A stretch of 32,898 bases of DNA from Oscillospiraceae bacterium (GTDB lineage: Bacteria; Bacillota; Clostridia; Oscillospirales; Oscillospiraceae), in contig SVKX01000017.1 of NCBI GenBank assembly GCA_015068225.1, positions 1 to 32,898 on the forward strand, written 5' to 3'. Of this stretch, positions 7,642 through 16,161 are shown in pieces. The notes below the pieces were generated by a model. That model was not told where the DNA came from. It ran no database searches and saw nothing but the letters and a program-made list of their open reading frames with translations. The translations under genes were made by a program, and so were the position numbers. Numbering within the stretch: the stretch's first letter is position 1; every line of letters begins with the position of its first letter.

Positions 7642-7731
7642 CGAGTTTTCCCGGTGGAAAAGTTCACAAATTCCGCCGTTTTTTTTGGTAGCCCACAGCA
7701 TCTTGTGGCTGGAATCCTTTTATACCACCAT

Positions 7732-7764
7732 AAAAGGGCGCGTCCTGCGACGCGCCCTTTTTTT
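7732..7764 (-). terminator. Terminator of alr-capA
   Basis: A perfect 13-bp stem including flanking A/T (7732-7744 with 7749-7761) and a CTGC loop sits directly after the capA stop. The stem core GGGCGCG resembles the terminators at 447-468 and 15250-15271. T runs exist on both strands, so it could work both ways. Confidence 0.85.
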
Positions 7765-7766
7765 CA

Positions 7767-9209
7767 TTATTTTACACCCAAGGCTTTTTCCACTGCCTGG
7801 ATATTCTCTTTCAGATAGCTTTCCACTGTTTCCATACCCTCGCCTACGATGGCCATGGTGCGGTCATAAGAGGCTTGCGCATTGACAAGGGCAGAATCTG
7901 TCATGTCAAACCGGGTCTTCCAATCCTCTACCTGCTTGTCCAGAGGCAGAATATTGTATTCCCACCGGCCGGTCTTCTGATTGGTGCCCAGATTCACCCA
8001 CAAGGGCAAGACCTGTGCATCCTCTAAGATCACCGTGCCATCGGAATAGCGGCTGAAGGTAACGGTGAACATAGCTCCATCCTCCGTGTGGGCCGTATTG
8101 ATGCTGGAAATATTGCCAAACCGCTGGTTGGAGACCGCATTGCCCATGGAATACAGGCAGACGGTTTTCTGATTCTCATCGGTAGTAGAGGTCAGAAGTT
8201 CCACCGGCTGGACCACATGGGGATGGCCGCCGATGATCACATCCACACCCAGATCGCACATTTTCTGGGCGATTCTCTTCTGGGTGTCGTTGTGAGCGAT
8301 CTGATACTCAGAGCCCCAGTGGATGAACAGCACGAAGGCATCCGCGTTGCCGGCCTCTGCCAGCGTCAGGCTTTCATCGATCTCCTGATAAAACTGCTCC
8401 AGATTGGAATAGTCAAAGGTATTGAGGAGCTTTGCATCCTCCGGGGTCATCACATGGCCGTTGGGCGCTTCGATTTGAGGATCGGCATTGTCCTCGTAGG
8501 TATAGCAGGCCAGCGCCAGCCGGATGCCGTTTTCCTCCACGATCACAAAATTCGGCTCGGAAGCATCTGCTTTGCTTCCCAGATACCCAAGGCCCTTGTT
8601 TTTAATTACCTCCACCGTGCGCTTCAGACCGACGGTGTGGGTATCATAGGTGTGGTTATTGGCTGTCAGCATCATGTCAAAGCCGGCATTTTTTGCCCCG
8701 TCGATAATGGCATCGGGGCAGTTGAACTGGGGATATCCGGAATAGCCCACCTTGCCCTCAAAGCTGACATAATCCGCACCGGAAAGGGTGGTCTCCAGAT
8801 TGGCAGCCGCATAATCCGCTGCCTGAATATAATCAGAAAGATAGCGGAACACGCTTTCAAAATCATAATCGGCACCCGACACGCAGGAATTAATCACCGG
8901 CATATGCATCAGCAGATCGCCGATGGCACTGAGGGTAAAAGATCCCTCCTTCACAACGGCCGGATCGGTGGGCGCGGTAGTATGTGTGGTAGTCGGTGCG
9001 GTGGTCGAGGTGCTTGTGGGTGTGATGGTCGTACCGGTCGGCCCGGTGCTAACCTGACTACTGGGATCGGTAGGGCCGGACGAGCCCGGGTTTCCTGTCA
9101 GCATCACCGCAACCAGAATCAGCGCTGCCAAAACCACCGCAAGAACCGCGGTCAAAGCGCCTAATGGATAACGGTTTCTTCTCCGGCGTCTATGAGGGTT
9201 TTCTGTCAT
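7767..9209 (-). CDS. CapA family metallophosphoesterase-like protein, membrane-anchored
   Basis: A 480-residue protein with an Arg-rich cytoplasmic start, one membrane helix (about 16-37), a low-complexity Thr/Pro/Ser linker (about 38-85) and an extracellular CapA domain. Visible CapA motifs: SAIGDLLMH (94-102), TANNHTYD, LFIHWGSEYQ and GVDVIIGGHPHVVQ, which match the metal-binding pattern of the calcineurin-like fold. CapA/PgsA proteins take part in poly-gamma-glutamate capsule formation, but many Firmicutes carry stand-alone CapA proteins of unknown role and no pgsB/C genes are visible. It lies 24 bases downstream of alr, so a cell-surface function using the same operon is plausible. AAGGAG precedes the ATG. 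Confidence 0.85.
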   Translation of the reverse strand: MTENPHRRRRRNRYPLGALTAVLAVVLAALILVAVMLTGNPGSSGPTDPSSQVSTGPTGTTITPTSTSTTAPTTTHTTAPTDPAVVKEGSFTLSAIGDLLMHMPVINSCVSGADYDFESVFRYLSDYIQAADYAAANLETTLSGADYVSFEGKVGYSGYPQFNCPDAIIDGAKNAGFDMMLTANNHTYDTHTVGLKRTVEVIKNKGLGYLGSKADASEPNFVIVEENGIRLALACYTYEDNADPQIEAPNGHVMTPEDAKLLNTFDYSNLEQFYQEIDESLTLAEAGNADAFVLFIHWGSEYQIAHNDTQKRIAQKMCDLGVDVIIGGHPHVVQPVELLTSTTDENQKTVCLYSMGNAVSNQRFGNISSINTAHTEDGAMFTVTFSRYSDGTVILEDAQVLPLWVNLGTNQKTGRWEYNILPLDKQVEDWKTRFDMTDSALVNAQASYDRTMAIVGEGMETVESYLKENIQAVEKALGVK

Positions 9210-9233
9210 AGGATTGTCTCCTTCGTTTTCTCT

Positions 9234-10388
9234 TTAGATGTCCAGCAGGTAATGGACGGTGCAGGTCTTTTCTCCGCCCTGATAGTATGCCCGGGGGACA
9301 CGGCGGCTGATACCGCAGACAAATTCATAATGGAAGCTGCCTGCCGCCTCCGCGATCTGCTCCATAGTAATGGTTTCGCTGCCGCTGGTTCCCACCAGAA
9401 TGACCCGGTCCGATTGCTGGACATCGGGAATATCGGTCACATCCACCATCATCTGATCCATACAGATCCTGCCAAGGATGGGTGCTTTCTGCCCCCGGAT
9501 CAGCACATAAAACTTTCCGGAAAGACTTCTGCGGTAGCCGTCAGCATAACCCACGGGAATGGTGGCCACTAAAGTAGGCCGGGTGGTTACATAGGTGCCG
9601 CCATAGCTGATCTCTCTGCCGGCAGGCAGCTGCCGCAGATTTACGATCCGGCTGACCCACTGCAGAGCAGGCTGAAGGGTGACATCTGCGCTGTTTACCT
9701 CCCCGCTGGGGTACATGCCGTAGGTGGCGATGCCGCAGCGAACCATTTCATAGCGGCTGTCAAAATTCAAAATACCGGCAGAATTGTCCAGATGCCGGAT
9801 AGGGATCTGCACGCCCCGCTCCTTCAGCATCCGGTCAAACTGGAGGAATCGTTCCTCCTGTGCATACGCCCGGGAGAGGTCGGCGCAGTCTGCTGTGGCA
9901 AAATGGCTGAAAAGTCCCTCGGCGTACAAGCCGGGCAGTTTGGCGATTTCGGCGCACAGATTCGCATCCTCCTGTGTGACCTGAAAACCCAGCCGGCTCA
10001 TACCCGTATCCACCGCAAAGTGGAAAAAGCCTGTCTTCCCCTGCCGCACAGCCTCTTCGGAAAACGCAGCCGCATCTTCATAACGAAAGATGGTCAGCCG
10101 GATATTGTCCCGAACAGCCAGCGCGTAGGCAGAGGCCGGTGTGTGCCCAAGGATCAGAATCGGGGTCTTGATTCCCGCCCGGCGCAGCTCCTGGGCCTCC
10201 AGCATGGAGGAAACACCGAAAAAGTCACATTTATCCTGCAATATTTTCGCAACCTGGACCGCGCCGTGGCCATAGGCATCCGCCTTTACCACCGCCATCA
10301 CCGCTTTTTGAACCTTTTGGCGAACTGCCTGCAGGTTTTGCGCGATCATGTCCAGATCGATCTTTACATAGGTATTATCAAAATTCAT
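9234..10388 (-). CDS. alr: Alanine racemase
   Basis: A 384-residue PLP enzyme converting L-Ala to D-Ala for peptidoglycan, cytoplasmic. It shows the PLP lysine in VVKADAYGHG (Lys35), the catalytic Tyr262 in ISYGGTY, the VDTGMSRLGF strand (126-135) and the C-terminal ICMDQMMVDVT region. The longest open frame starts 21 codons earlier at 10451, but that start would lie upstream of the -35 element of the promoter at 10420-10448. The ATG at 10388, with GGAG about 9 bases before it, gives the normal family N terminus (NTYVKIDLD) and is preferred. It is followed by capA after 24 bases. Confidence 0.95.
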   Translation of the reverse strand: MNFDNTYVKIDLDMIAQNLQAVRQKVQKAVMAVVKADAYGHGAVQVAKILQDKCDFFGVSSMLEAQELRRAGIKTPILILGHTPASAYALAVRDNIRLTIFRYEDAAAFSEEAVRQGKTGFFHFAVDTGMSRLGFQVTQEDANLCAEIAKLPGLYAEGLFSHFATADCADLSRAYAQEERFLQFDRMLKERGVQIPIRHLDNSAGILNFDSRYEMVRCGIATYGMYPSGEVNSADVTLQPALQWVSRIVNLRQLPAGREISYGGTYVTTRPTLVATIPVGYADGYRRSLSGKFYVLIRGQKAPILGRICMDQMMVDVTDIPDVQQSDRVILVGTSGSETITMEQIAEAAGSFHYEFVCGISRRVPRAYYQGGEKTCTVHYLLDI

Positions 10389-10419
10389 TTGATCAGCTCC
10401 GTAGCCCATTCTTTTGCCC

Positions 10420-10448
10420 ATCTTATCACGAATCCCGCAAAAAGTAAA
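10420..10448 (-). promoter_or_regulatory. Promoter of alr-capA
   Basis: The minus strand has TTTACT (10443-10448), a 17-base spacer and TAAGAT (10420-10425), with TGA before the -10 making it extended. It decides the alr start because an upstream start would not be in the transcript. Confidence 0.6.
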
Positions 10449-10457
10449 CACACACTA

Positions 10458-10488
10458 TAAAAAAGGCACTCTGCATAGCAGAGTGCCT
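10458..10488 (-). terminator. Terminator of the phosphoribosyltransferase gene
   Basis: A perfect 11-bp stem AGGCACTCTGC/GCAGAGTGCCT with an ATA loop begins 5 bases after the stop codon and is followed by six T on the minus strand. Confidence 0.9.
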
Positions 10489-10493
10489 GATGA

Positions 10494-11048
10494 TCATTCC
10501 ATAACAGTGCCGTCCGGATGGAACAGGGGAAGCTTTTCCAGATAGATCAGATCCTCCCGATCCTGGGCATCGCCCTCAGCAAGGATCGCCATGCGGCCGC
10601 AGATGATACCGCCGGCCTTTTCCACCAGCACCTCCAGTGCCGCCAGACTTTCACCGGTGGAGATCACATCGTCCACAACGAGGATGCGCTTGCCCTTCAT
10701 GCGCTCAGCGTCTGCACCGTCCAAATACAGTCTCTGCTCCCTGGCTGTGGTAATGGAGCGCACCGCCACATCAAAAATATCCCGCATGTACAGTTTGGGT
10801 GCTTTCCGGGCAAGAATATACTTGGCATCCCCCGCCTGACGGGCCATTTCATGGGCCAGAGGAATTCCCTTGGCTTCGGCAGTAATGATGTAATCATATT
10901 CCGGCGCCCGCTTCAAAAGCTCCCGGGCACAGGCCACCGTCAGCTCCGGATCTCCAAAAATGACAAAACCCGCAATAGAAAGGTTCTCGTTCACAGGACA
11001 GATGGGAAGATCCCGCTCAAGGCCTGCAATGGTCATACGATGCTCCAT
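10494..11048 (-). CDS. Phosphoribosyltransferase, adenine-PRTase-like
   Basis: A 184-residue type I phosphoribosyltransferase. The PRPP-binding motif is ILVVDDVISTGES (122-134), and an ITAEAKGIPLAHE segment (55-67) sits where purine PRTases have their GxEARG/PPi loop. The overall layout is that of the adenine/xanthine PRTase group, which salvage free purine bases with PRPP in the cytoplasm. The base specificity cannot be settled here. The gene stands alone with a perfect consensus promoter, AAAGGAG before the ATG and its own terminator, which suggests strong constitutive expression. Confidence 0.82.
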   Translation of the reverse strand: MEHRMTIAGLERDLPICPVNENLSIAGFVIFGDPELTVACARELLKRAPEYDYIITAEAKGIPLAHEMARQAGDAKYILARKAPKLYMRDIFDVAVRSITTAREQRLYLDGADAERMKGKRILVVDDVISTGESLAALEVLVEKAGGIICGRMAILAEGDAQDREDLIYLEKLPLFHPDGTVME

Positions 11049-11082
11049 AAAAAACGCTCCTTTACCTGTAATTCTATTCTAT

Positions 11083-11111
11083 ATTATAAGAACAGTACCA
11101 TAAAATGTCAA
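11083..11111 (-). promoter_or_regulatory. Perfect consensus sigma-A promoter
   Basis: The minus strand has TTGACA (11106-11111), a 17-base spacer and TATAAT (11083-11088), both hexamers matching the consensus exactly. It drives the phosphoribosyltransferase gene 35 bases downstream. Confidence 0.92.
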
Positions 11112-11130
11112 GGTTTTCCCTTCTCCACAG

Positions 11131-11157
11131 AAAAAAGCCGCTGCACCCGGCAGCGGC
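11131..11157 (-). terminator. Second terminator downstream of the histidine kinase
   Basis: An 8-bp stem GCCGCTGC/GCAGCGGC with a 5-base loop is followed by six T on the minus strand, just before the phosphoribosyltransferase promoter. Confidence 0.8.
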
Positions 11158-11211
11158 CTTTTCGCGAAAGGTTATTTGGAAAGAAGAGAGGTAGAAAAAG
11201 GGGTTCTACAC

Positions 11212-11245
11212 AAAAAGCGGCGTATCACGGCTTGCCGCCGCCTTT
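11212..11245 (-). terminator. First terminator downstream of the histidine kinase
   Basis: A GCGGCG/CGCCGC stem (11217-11222 with 11236-11241) with a 13-base loop is followed by five T on the minus strand, about 70 bases after the kinase stop. Together with the hairpin at 11131-11157 it insulates the next gene. Confidence 0.65.
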
Positions 11246-11311
11246 GTATTTTTAGAATACCGGGGGTTTTTGAACTGCCGGTAACGGAATTGAAAACAAA
11301 AATCGACTTTT

Positions 11312-13405
11312 TTATGAACAGGGCATTCCGGGGAAAACCAATGTGACCTTAAACAGATCCCCATCCACAGAAAGCTCCAGCCGTCCTTTCTGCACTTCCA
11401 TAAGGCTCTGGGCAATGTTCAGTCCCAGACCGCTGCCCTCTGTATTACGGGAAGCATCCCCCCGGACAAATCGCTCCATCAGTTCCTCTGCCGTAGCGGT
11501 CAGCTCCTCCCGGGAGACATTCTTCACGGAAAGATACACAGAAGACTCGATCTGCAGCAGATCCACATACAGCCGGGTTCCGGGCAGGGCATATTTAACC
11601 GCATTGGACAAAAGATTGCTCATCACCCGCCAGACCAGTTTCCCGTCGGCACAGATAGAGACCGGCTGTGCCGGTTTGCGGAACACCGGAGTAAGCTTTG
11701 CAGCTTCCAGCTTATCCGCAAATTCTCCCAGTACCTGATTAACCGTTTCCACCGCATCCATCTGCACAAGATTTACTGGCATGTTTCCTGTATTTGCCTT
11801 GCTCAGATCCATAAGATCCTCAATCAGTCGCTTCATCTGATTGCTTTGCCGGGACAAAACATCCAGATACTCCTCCTGCTGCTGCTGGGTATGGGGCTTT
11901 TGCAGCAGATCCACAAAATTGATAATGGAAGTCAAAGGGGTTTTGATATCATGGGAGACATTGGTGATCAGCTCCGTCTTCATCCGCTCGGAATGCAGCT
12001 GTTTTTTTGCCAGAACCGTTGCTGCATCCGACAGCGCATTCAATTCTTCCGCAAACTCCCGGAAGCTGCCCACCAAATATTTTGTGGGGATCTTATGGCT
12101 CAGCTCGCCCCGGGACATCTTTTTGGCTCCGCTGATCAGAAGACCGAAGGCATATCCGCCGTAAAGCACCACACCGCCGCAAGCCACCAGAGCAGCAAAA
12201 AACACCAACAGGAAGAAAACCTGATAACGGTAGTAACTGGTTGCAAACATAACAAAGGGTATGATCAAGCTCAGTGGCATAGCCAGCGCCGTCAGCAGCC
12301 ACTGCCAGATCACCGGCAGCAGACGGAACACACCGCAGATGGCTCTGGCCACAAAACGGATACCCTTCCACAGCTTTCCAAGGCAAAAGCCTGTCACGCT
12401 ATGCCGCCACCAGTAAAAGTTCTTTGCTTTGACCTGGGCTACAAAAGCAAAGCAGAACCCAATATCCAGCAGGGCAATTGCCAAAAGATTTACGCCCAAA
12501 AGGCTCAGATTCCCTGGATGGGGACCCTCATGGCCCACCCATTCGCAAAGCTTCAAAAATATAACCGCGAGGATCACTGTCCCGATGCCGGAGACCAGCG
12601 CATATGCATCCAGGGGGATTCGGTTCAATCCACCGGGCTGGACAATTCCCTCCTTGGTCTGTCCCGCGCTCCAGCACAAAAACACCGCACCAACAGCAAA
12701 AAGCAATATGCACACCGCCAGAATGAAAATAAAGCCATAGCGGTAAGGAAACATCATCGTCAGGATCTGCAATGCGCTGCTTTCCAGCACCTCGTCATCC
12801 ATATATACCGTAACGGTATATTCCGGCGCCTGATAATAGTAAACATAGTAGGTCTGAAAGCCGCCGCCCAGCCAGCTGGTTTCCTGATCATAATACAGAT
12901 ACCCGTCAGGCACTTCTGTATCCCCAAGAGGGGCTCGTCTCTCGTCCCCCTGGGGCGGTGCTGTGGTCCCGGTAGGAGCTGTGGGCTCCTGCGGCTTGTC
13001 CTGCGGGTCGCAGGTGGTGACCACAGGGTACAGCGGAGACAGTGTATACTCTTTCACATGTGTGTAGTCTTTCATATCGTCGGGCTCTTCCAGAATCTGG
13101 TCGCCCTGCTGCAGCTTTACTGTCCAGTGCTCTGCATCGCCCCGGTTATGGGGGTCCGGATACCGGCTTTGCAGCAGCGGATAGGGCACAGAGCCCAGGG
13201 TTTTCGCCGTATAATTCTGAACATAAGCATTGGCAATGGATGTGGCAATAGAGGAACACTCCCGATCCCGAAGCTCCTCCAGATCGTTTACATACAGTTC
13301 CGCCCCTTCCATGGCTACAATGCCCGCAGCGCCTGCCACCGCTGCCACCAAAGAGCAGGCCGTCAGCAGGATCATCAGAAATTTTACAACAATGCTGTGC
13401 CGCAT
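11312..13405 (-). CDS. Sensor histidine kinase with large multi-helix sensor region
   Basis: A 697-residue membrane kinase. One helix lies at about 8-30, then an outside domain of about 185 residues with a Pro/Thr-rich stretch (136-152), then about five further membrane helices between 220 and 425. A linker leads to the HisKA dimer domain with NVSHDIKTPLTS (phosphorylated His485) and a HATPase domain with the N-box NLLSNAVKYA (597-606) and GSGLGL (657-662). It should autophosphorylate and act on the response regulator encoded 4 bases upstream. The many helices after the outside domain are unlike simple two-helix sensors and may themselves sense a membrane signal. The ligand is unknown. Confidence 0.92.
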   Translation of the reverse strand: MRHSIVVKFLMILLTACSLVAAVAGAAGIVAMEGAELYVNDLEELRDRECSSIATSIANAYVQNYTAKTLGSVPYPLLQSRYPDPHNRGDAEHWTVKLQQGDQILEEPDDMKDYTHVKEYTLSPLYPVVTTCDPQDKPQEPTAPTGTTAPPQGDERRAPLGDTEVPDGYLYYDQETSWLGGGFQTYYVYYYQAPEYTVTVYMDDEVLESSALQILTMMFPYRYGFIFILAVCILLFAVGAVFLCWSAGQTKEGIVQPGGLNRIPLDAYALVSGIGTVILAVIFLKLCEWVGHEGPHPGNLSLLGVNLLAIALLDIGFCFAFVAQVKAKNFYWWRHSVTGFCLGKLWKGIRFVARAICGVFRLLPVIWQWLLTALAMPLSLIIPFVMFATSYYRYQVFFLLVFFAALVACGGVVLYGGYAFGLLISGAKKMSRGELSHKIPTKYLVGSFREFAEELNALSDAATVLAKKQLHSERMKTELITNVSHDIKTPLTSIINFVDLLQKPHTQQQQEEYLDVLSRQSNQMKRLIEDLMDLSKANTGNMPVNLVQMDAVETVNQVLGEFADKLEAAKLTPVFRKPAQPVSICADGKLVWRVMSNLLSNAVKYALPGTRLYVDLLQIESSVYLSVKNVSREELTATAEELMERFVRGDASRNTEGSGLGLNIAQSLMEVQKGRLELSVDGDLFKVTLVFPGMPCS

Positions 13406-13409
13406 AGAA

Positions 13410-14105
13410 TTATCTTCCTCCTTCCAGCTTGTAACCCTGCCCCCAGACCACCTTTAAGTATCGGGGCTCCGACGGATTGATCTCGATCTTCTCCCGCAAA
13501 TGCCGAATATGTACCGCCACCGCGCCCTCACTGCCAAGGGCAGCCTCCTGCCAAACCGCCTCATACAGTGCCTTGGTGGAATAGACCTTTCCGGGATTGT
13601 TCATCAGAAGGTGGAGGATGCTGTATTCCGTAGGCGTCAGGCTGACGATCTCCCCTTCCACCGTAACAGTCTTTTCCCGATCGTTTACAGTTATGCCGCC
13701 GATAGTCAGCTCCCCACTTCCCTCTTCGGGACGGCTGCCCAGCTTGGCATAGCGCCGCAGATGGGACCGAACCCGGGCCAGTACCTCCACCGGCACAAAG
13801 GGCTTGGTGATATAATCGTCCGCACCCACATTCAGCCCCAGCACCATATCCTCGGTTTCGGATTTGGCTGTGAGGAAAATAATGGGTACATTGGAAAATT
13901 CCCGAATTTTGGCAGTTGCCGTAATCCCGTCCATTCCGGGCATCATAATATCCAGAAGGATCAGGTGGATATCTTCCTTGCGGACAGTTTCCAGCGCCTG
14001 AACGCCGCTATACGCTTCAAAAAGCCGGTAGCCCTCCGGCGCAAGATAAATTTTCAGGGCATTGACAATATCCGGCTGGTCATCACAGATCAAAACATTA
14101 TACAT
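13410..14105 (-). CDS. OmpR/PhoB-family response regulator
   Basis: A 231-residue two-domain regulator. The receiver has acidic Asp8-Asp9, phosphoacceptor Asp52 in LLDIMMPGMDG, Thr79 and Lys101 (ITKPF). A winged-helix domain (about 130-231) carries the OmpR signature with LTPTEYSILHLLMNNPGKVYS and the recognition-helix region AVAVHIRHLREKIE. It precedes the kinase by 4 bases and the two are clearly one operon. AGGAGGG lies 6 bases before the ATG and an extended -10 is present upstream. The targets are unknown; the divergent mscS gene shares its promoter region and is one candidate by inference. Confidence 0.95.
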   Translation of the reverse strand: MYNVLICDDQPDIVNALKIYLAPEGYRLFEAYSGVQALETVRKEDIHLILLDIMMPGMDGITATAKIREFSNVPIIFLTAKSETEDMVLGLNVGADDYITKPFVPVEVLARVRSHLRRYAKLGSRPEEGSGELTIGGITVNDREKTVTVEGEIVSLTPTEYSILHLLMNNPGKVYSTKALYEAVWQEAALGSEGAVAVHIRHLREKIEINPSEPRYLKVVWGQGYKLEGGR

Positions 14106-14130
14106 AAGGCACCCTCCTGTTTCTGACAGT

Positions 14131-14136
14131 ATTATA
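14131..14136 (-). promoter_or_regulatory. Extended -10 of the two-component operon
   Basis: The minus strand reads TGATATAAT, a perfect extended -10 about 25 bases before the response regulator start. The -35 region (TTTCTT) is poor, which would fit a promoter needing an activator such as its own regulator. Confidence 0.6.
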
Positions 14137-14194
14137 TCAGCTGGCTTTTTAAGAAGAAAGTAGCAGCTTTTTTAATTTCCTATTAAACTTTTTC

Positions 14195-14222
14195 TTGATT
14201 ATAACAAAAAGCCCATTATAAT
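14195..14222 (+). promoter_or_regulatory. Promoter of the mscS-type gene
   Basis: TTGATT (14195-14200), a 16-base spacer and TATAAT (14217-14222) lie 38 bases before the start; AAAAAGGAG follows just before the ATG. Confidence 0.75.
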
Positions 14223-14259
14223 AACAGTATCTGCCATTAGAAAAAAGGAGAAAAAAGCT

Positions 14260-15072
14260 ATGAATATCCTGGAAACCATCCTCGATTGGGCAGTTGGCCT
14301 TGGCACGGGCCTGCTGTCCAAGATCTTTACCGCCATCATCATCGCGGTGATCGGTCTGTTTGTCATCCGGCTGGTCATGAAGATCCTGACCAAGGCACTG
14401 GAAAAATCCAAGCTGGAAAAGGCCGCTCACAGCCTGATCAAGACCCTTGCCAGAACCGTTATGCTGGTGCTGCTGATGCTGATCATCGCATCCTCTGTGG
14501 GAATCGATGTCACCGGTGTGGTGGCTTTGGCCAGTGTGGCCACTCTGGCCGTTTCTCTGGCCCTTCAGAATATGCTTGCCAATGTAATCGGCGGCTTTAC
14601 CCTACTGTACACCCATCCCTTCCGGTCCGGAGACTATGTGGAGATCGCCGGCCAGTCCGGCACTGTGCAGGAGATCGGCATGTCCTACACCAAGCTGGCC
14701 ACCCCGGACAATAAGCTGGTGTCCATTCCCAACAGCGCCGTAGTCGCCGCGGAGATCGTCAATTACTCCATCACCGGCACTCGCCGCGTCAGCATCGATA
14801 TTTCCGCATCCTATCAGACTCCCCCGCAGAAGGTCATCGATTCTCTGCTGGCTGCAGCCGACGACTCCCGGATTCTGGAAGAACCGGCAATGCCCGCTGC
14901 CGTCCTGACCGGCTATGGCGAGAGCGCTATGAATTACTCTCTGCGTTTCTGGGTCAACACAGATGATTACTGGGATGTGCTGTTCTACGTAAACGAAAAT
15001 ATCAAGAAGGTATTTGATACTGCCGGCGTGAAGATGACATATCCCCATCTGAATGTGCATCTGGACAAATAA
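14260..15072 (+). CDS. mscS: Small-conductance mechanosensitive channel (MscS family)
   Basis: A 270-residue MscS-type channel. Three membrane helices are visible: about 18-42, 60-82 and the glycine/alanine-rich pore helix at about 88-118 (ALASVATLAVSLALQNMLANVIGG). The beta domain follows, with the HPFRSGDYVEIAGQSGTV segment, then VSIPNSAVVAAEIVNYS and an alpha/beta C-terminal domain. The length matches the E. coli protein (286). It releases solutes when membrane tension rises after hypo-osmotic shock. It stands alone, divergent from the two-component operon. Confidence 0.95.
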   Translation: MNILETILDWAVGLGTGLLSKIFTAIIIAVIGLFVIRLVMKILTKALEKSKLEKAAHSLIKTLARTVMLVLLMLIIASSVGIDVTGVVALASVATLAVSLALQNMLANVIGGFTLLYTHPFRSGDYVEIAGQSGTVQEIGMSYTKLATPDNKLVSIPNSAVVAAEIVNYSITGTRRVSIDISASYQTPPQKVIDSLLAAADDSRILEEPAMPAAVLTGYGESAMNYSLRFWVNTDDYWDVLFYVNENIKKVFDTAGVKMTYPHLNVHLDK

Positions 15073-15206
15073 TTTGTGTATAAAATGTGCGTTGCCGCAT
15101 ATAATGACAGTGGACGGAAAAAACCAGTCATTTAGCCGTGACGACGAATAAAGGACTGTACATTTTTCTGTCAAGTGTGTCGCCGGAAGCGCACCGGTAT
15201 GATGCG

Positions 15207-15234
15207 AAAAAAGGCGGATAGGGAACGATCCGCC
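15207..15234 (-). terminator. Distal terminator of the XRE/TPR regulator
   Basis: The stem GGCGGAT/ATCCGCC (15213-15219 with 15228-15234) has an 8-base loop and is followed by six T on the minus strand. Confidence 0.75.
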
Positions 15235-15247
15235 GATACATACGCCA

Positions 15248-15273
15248 AAGGGCGCGGTCAACACCGCGCCCTT
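15248..15273. terminator. Bidirectional terminator between mscS and the XRE regulator
   Basis: An 11-bp stem AAGGGCGCGGT/ACCGCGCCCTT with a 4-base loop. The core is identical to the metF operon terminator at 447-468 apart from the loop. Its right arm reaches the stop codon of the minus-strand regulator, and the T-rich stretch after it on the plus strand could also end mscS transcripts. Confidence 0.75.
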
Positions 15274-16078
15274 ACTCTTTTCTTCCCAGACATGCGTAAT
15301 GATACGCCATTTTATAGTCCTCCATGGCAAGGTAGCACTGCTCCAGCTGCCGGATCACCTTATCAGGGAATGCCTTTTCCGCACTGCGGTAGCATTGGGC
15401 CGCCTGAAGGTGATCACCCATGGCAAAGAAAACATCGCCACGCAGCAGCAAAAACTCCGGATCCGAGGTGTCCTCACAGGCATCCAGCTGCCGCAGTGCC
15501 AGACGGGTATTCCCCTGCTTCAGCGCCTGCCGCGCCCGGAGCAAAAGATGCGGATCCAGCGACCCCATCTCCATTGCCTTATCCGGATCCAGACGGGCCA
15601 GAATCAGCAGCCGCTGTTCCTCTAAAGCGGCGGTATAATAGGGCGTCCGGGCGCCTGACTGCTTGGCTTCTTCCAAAAGCCATAGCCCGTAGGGGACGCG
15701 CCCTTCCCTTGCTGTTTGCTCCGCCAGCGTCAGCGCTGCCAAAGCTTTGAGAAGATAATACTCCCGGTCAAATACTGCATCCGGCGCCTGATAGCCGGAA
15801 AGACACTGCCAAAGCTCCCCAAGCTCCCTTTTCTCCCAAAGCATCCCTGCTCTTTCCATCAGTGGCTGATTGGGAGAAGTCACCGTATCCTCCTCCAGAA
15901 AATAACTGACGCCTTTTCCCAGCCGTCCTGCAAGGAAAGTCAGCGTGTCCATGGACGGCCGGGCTGTCCCGTTTTCAATTTGGGAAAGCATATTGCGGGT
16001 GATCACATCCCCGCAAAGCTGCCGCTGGGAAAGTCCCGCCTCCAGCCGCGCCTGCTTCAGCCGACTGCCGATGTCCAC
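15272..16078 (-). CDS. XRE-family transcriptional regulator with TPR-like C-terminal region
   Basis: A 268-residue protein. Residues 1-60 are an XRE helix-turn-helix (IGSRLKQARLEAGLSQRQLC...TRNMLSQIENG). The remaining 200 residues are helical with TPR-like repeats, for example LLLRGDVFFAMGDHLQAAQCY. This layout occurs in RRNPP peptide-sensing regulators and in many uncharacterised Firmicutes regulators. The start was set at GTG 16078: AGGAGG (16086-16091) is 7 bases before it, but only 1 base before the ATG at 16084, and the open frame reaching 16126 has no ribosome site. It is divergent from the DUF975 gene. No small peptide gene could be recognised next to it. Confidence 0.85.
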   Translation of the reverse strand: MDIGSRLKQARLEAGLSQRQLCGDVITRNMLSQIENGTARPSMDTLTFLAGRLGKGVSYFLEEDTVTSPNQPLMERAGMLWEKRELGELWQCLSGYQAPDAVFDREYYLLKALAALTLAEQTAREGRVPYGLWLLEEAKQSGARTPYYTAALEEQRLLILARLDPDKAMEMGSLDPHLLLRARQALKQGNTRLALRQLDACEDTSDPEFLLLRGDVFFAMGDHLQAAQCYRSAEKAFPDKVIRQLEQCYLAMEDYKMAYHYACLGRKE

Positions 16079-16085
16079 GCCCATC

Positions 16086-16091
16086 CCTCCT
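16086..16091 (-). promoter_or_regulatory. Ribosome binding site that fixes a GTG start
   Basis: A perfect AGGAGG on the minus strand, 7 bases before GTG 16078 and too close (1 base) to ATG 16084. Confidence 0.75.
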
Positions 16092-16114
16092 GACGGTAAT
16101 TGTGATTTACCCCT

Positions 16115-16120
16115 ATTGTA
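16115..16120 (-). promoter_or_regulatory. Extended -10 of the XRE/TPR regulator
   Basis: The minus strand reads TGCTACAAT, an extended -10, about 35 bases before the GTG start. No clear -35 is seen. Confidence 0.5.
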
Positions 16121-16161
16121 GCACAATTTCTTCCGGATTTCTACTGTAACAAAAATTTCAT

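Noticed and set aside
15073..15206. A possible gene or RNA between mscS and the XRE regulator
   Set aside because: No ribosome site, fold or motif was found; only terminators follow.
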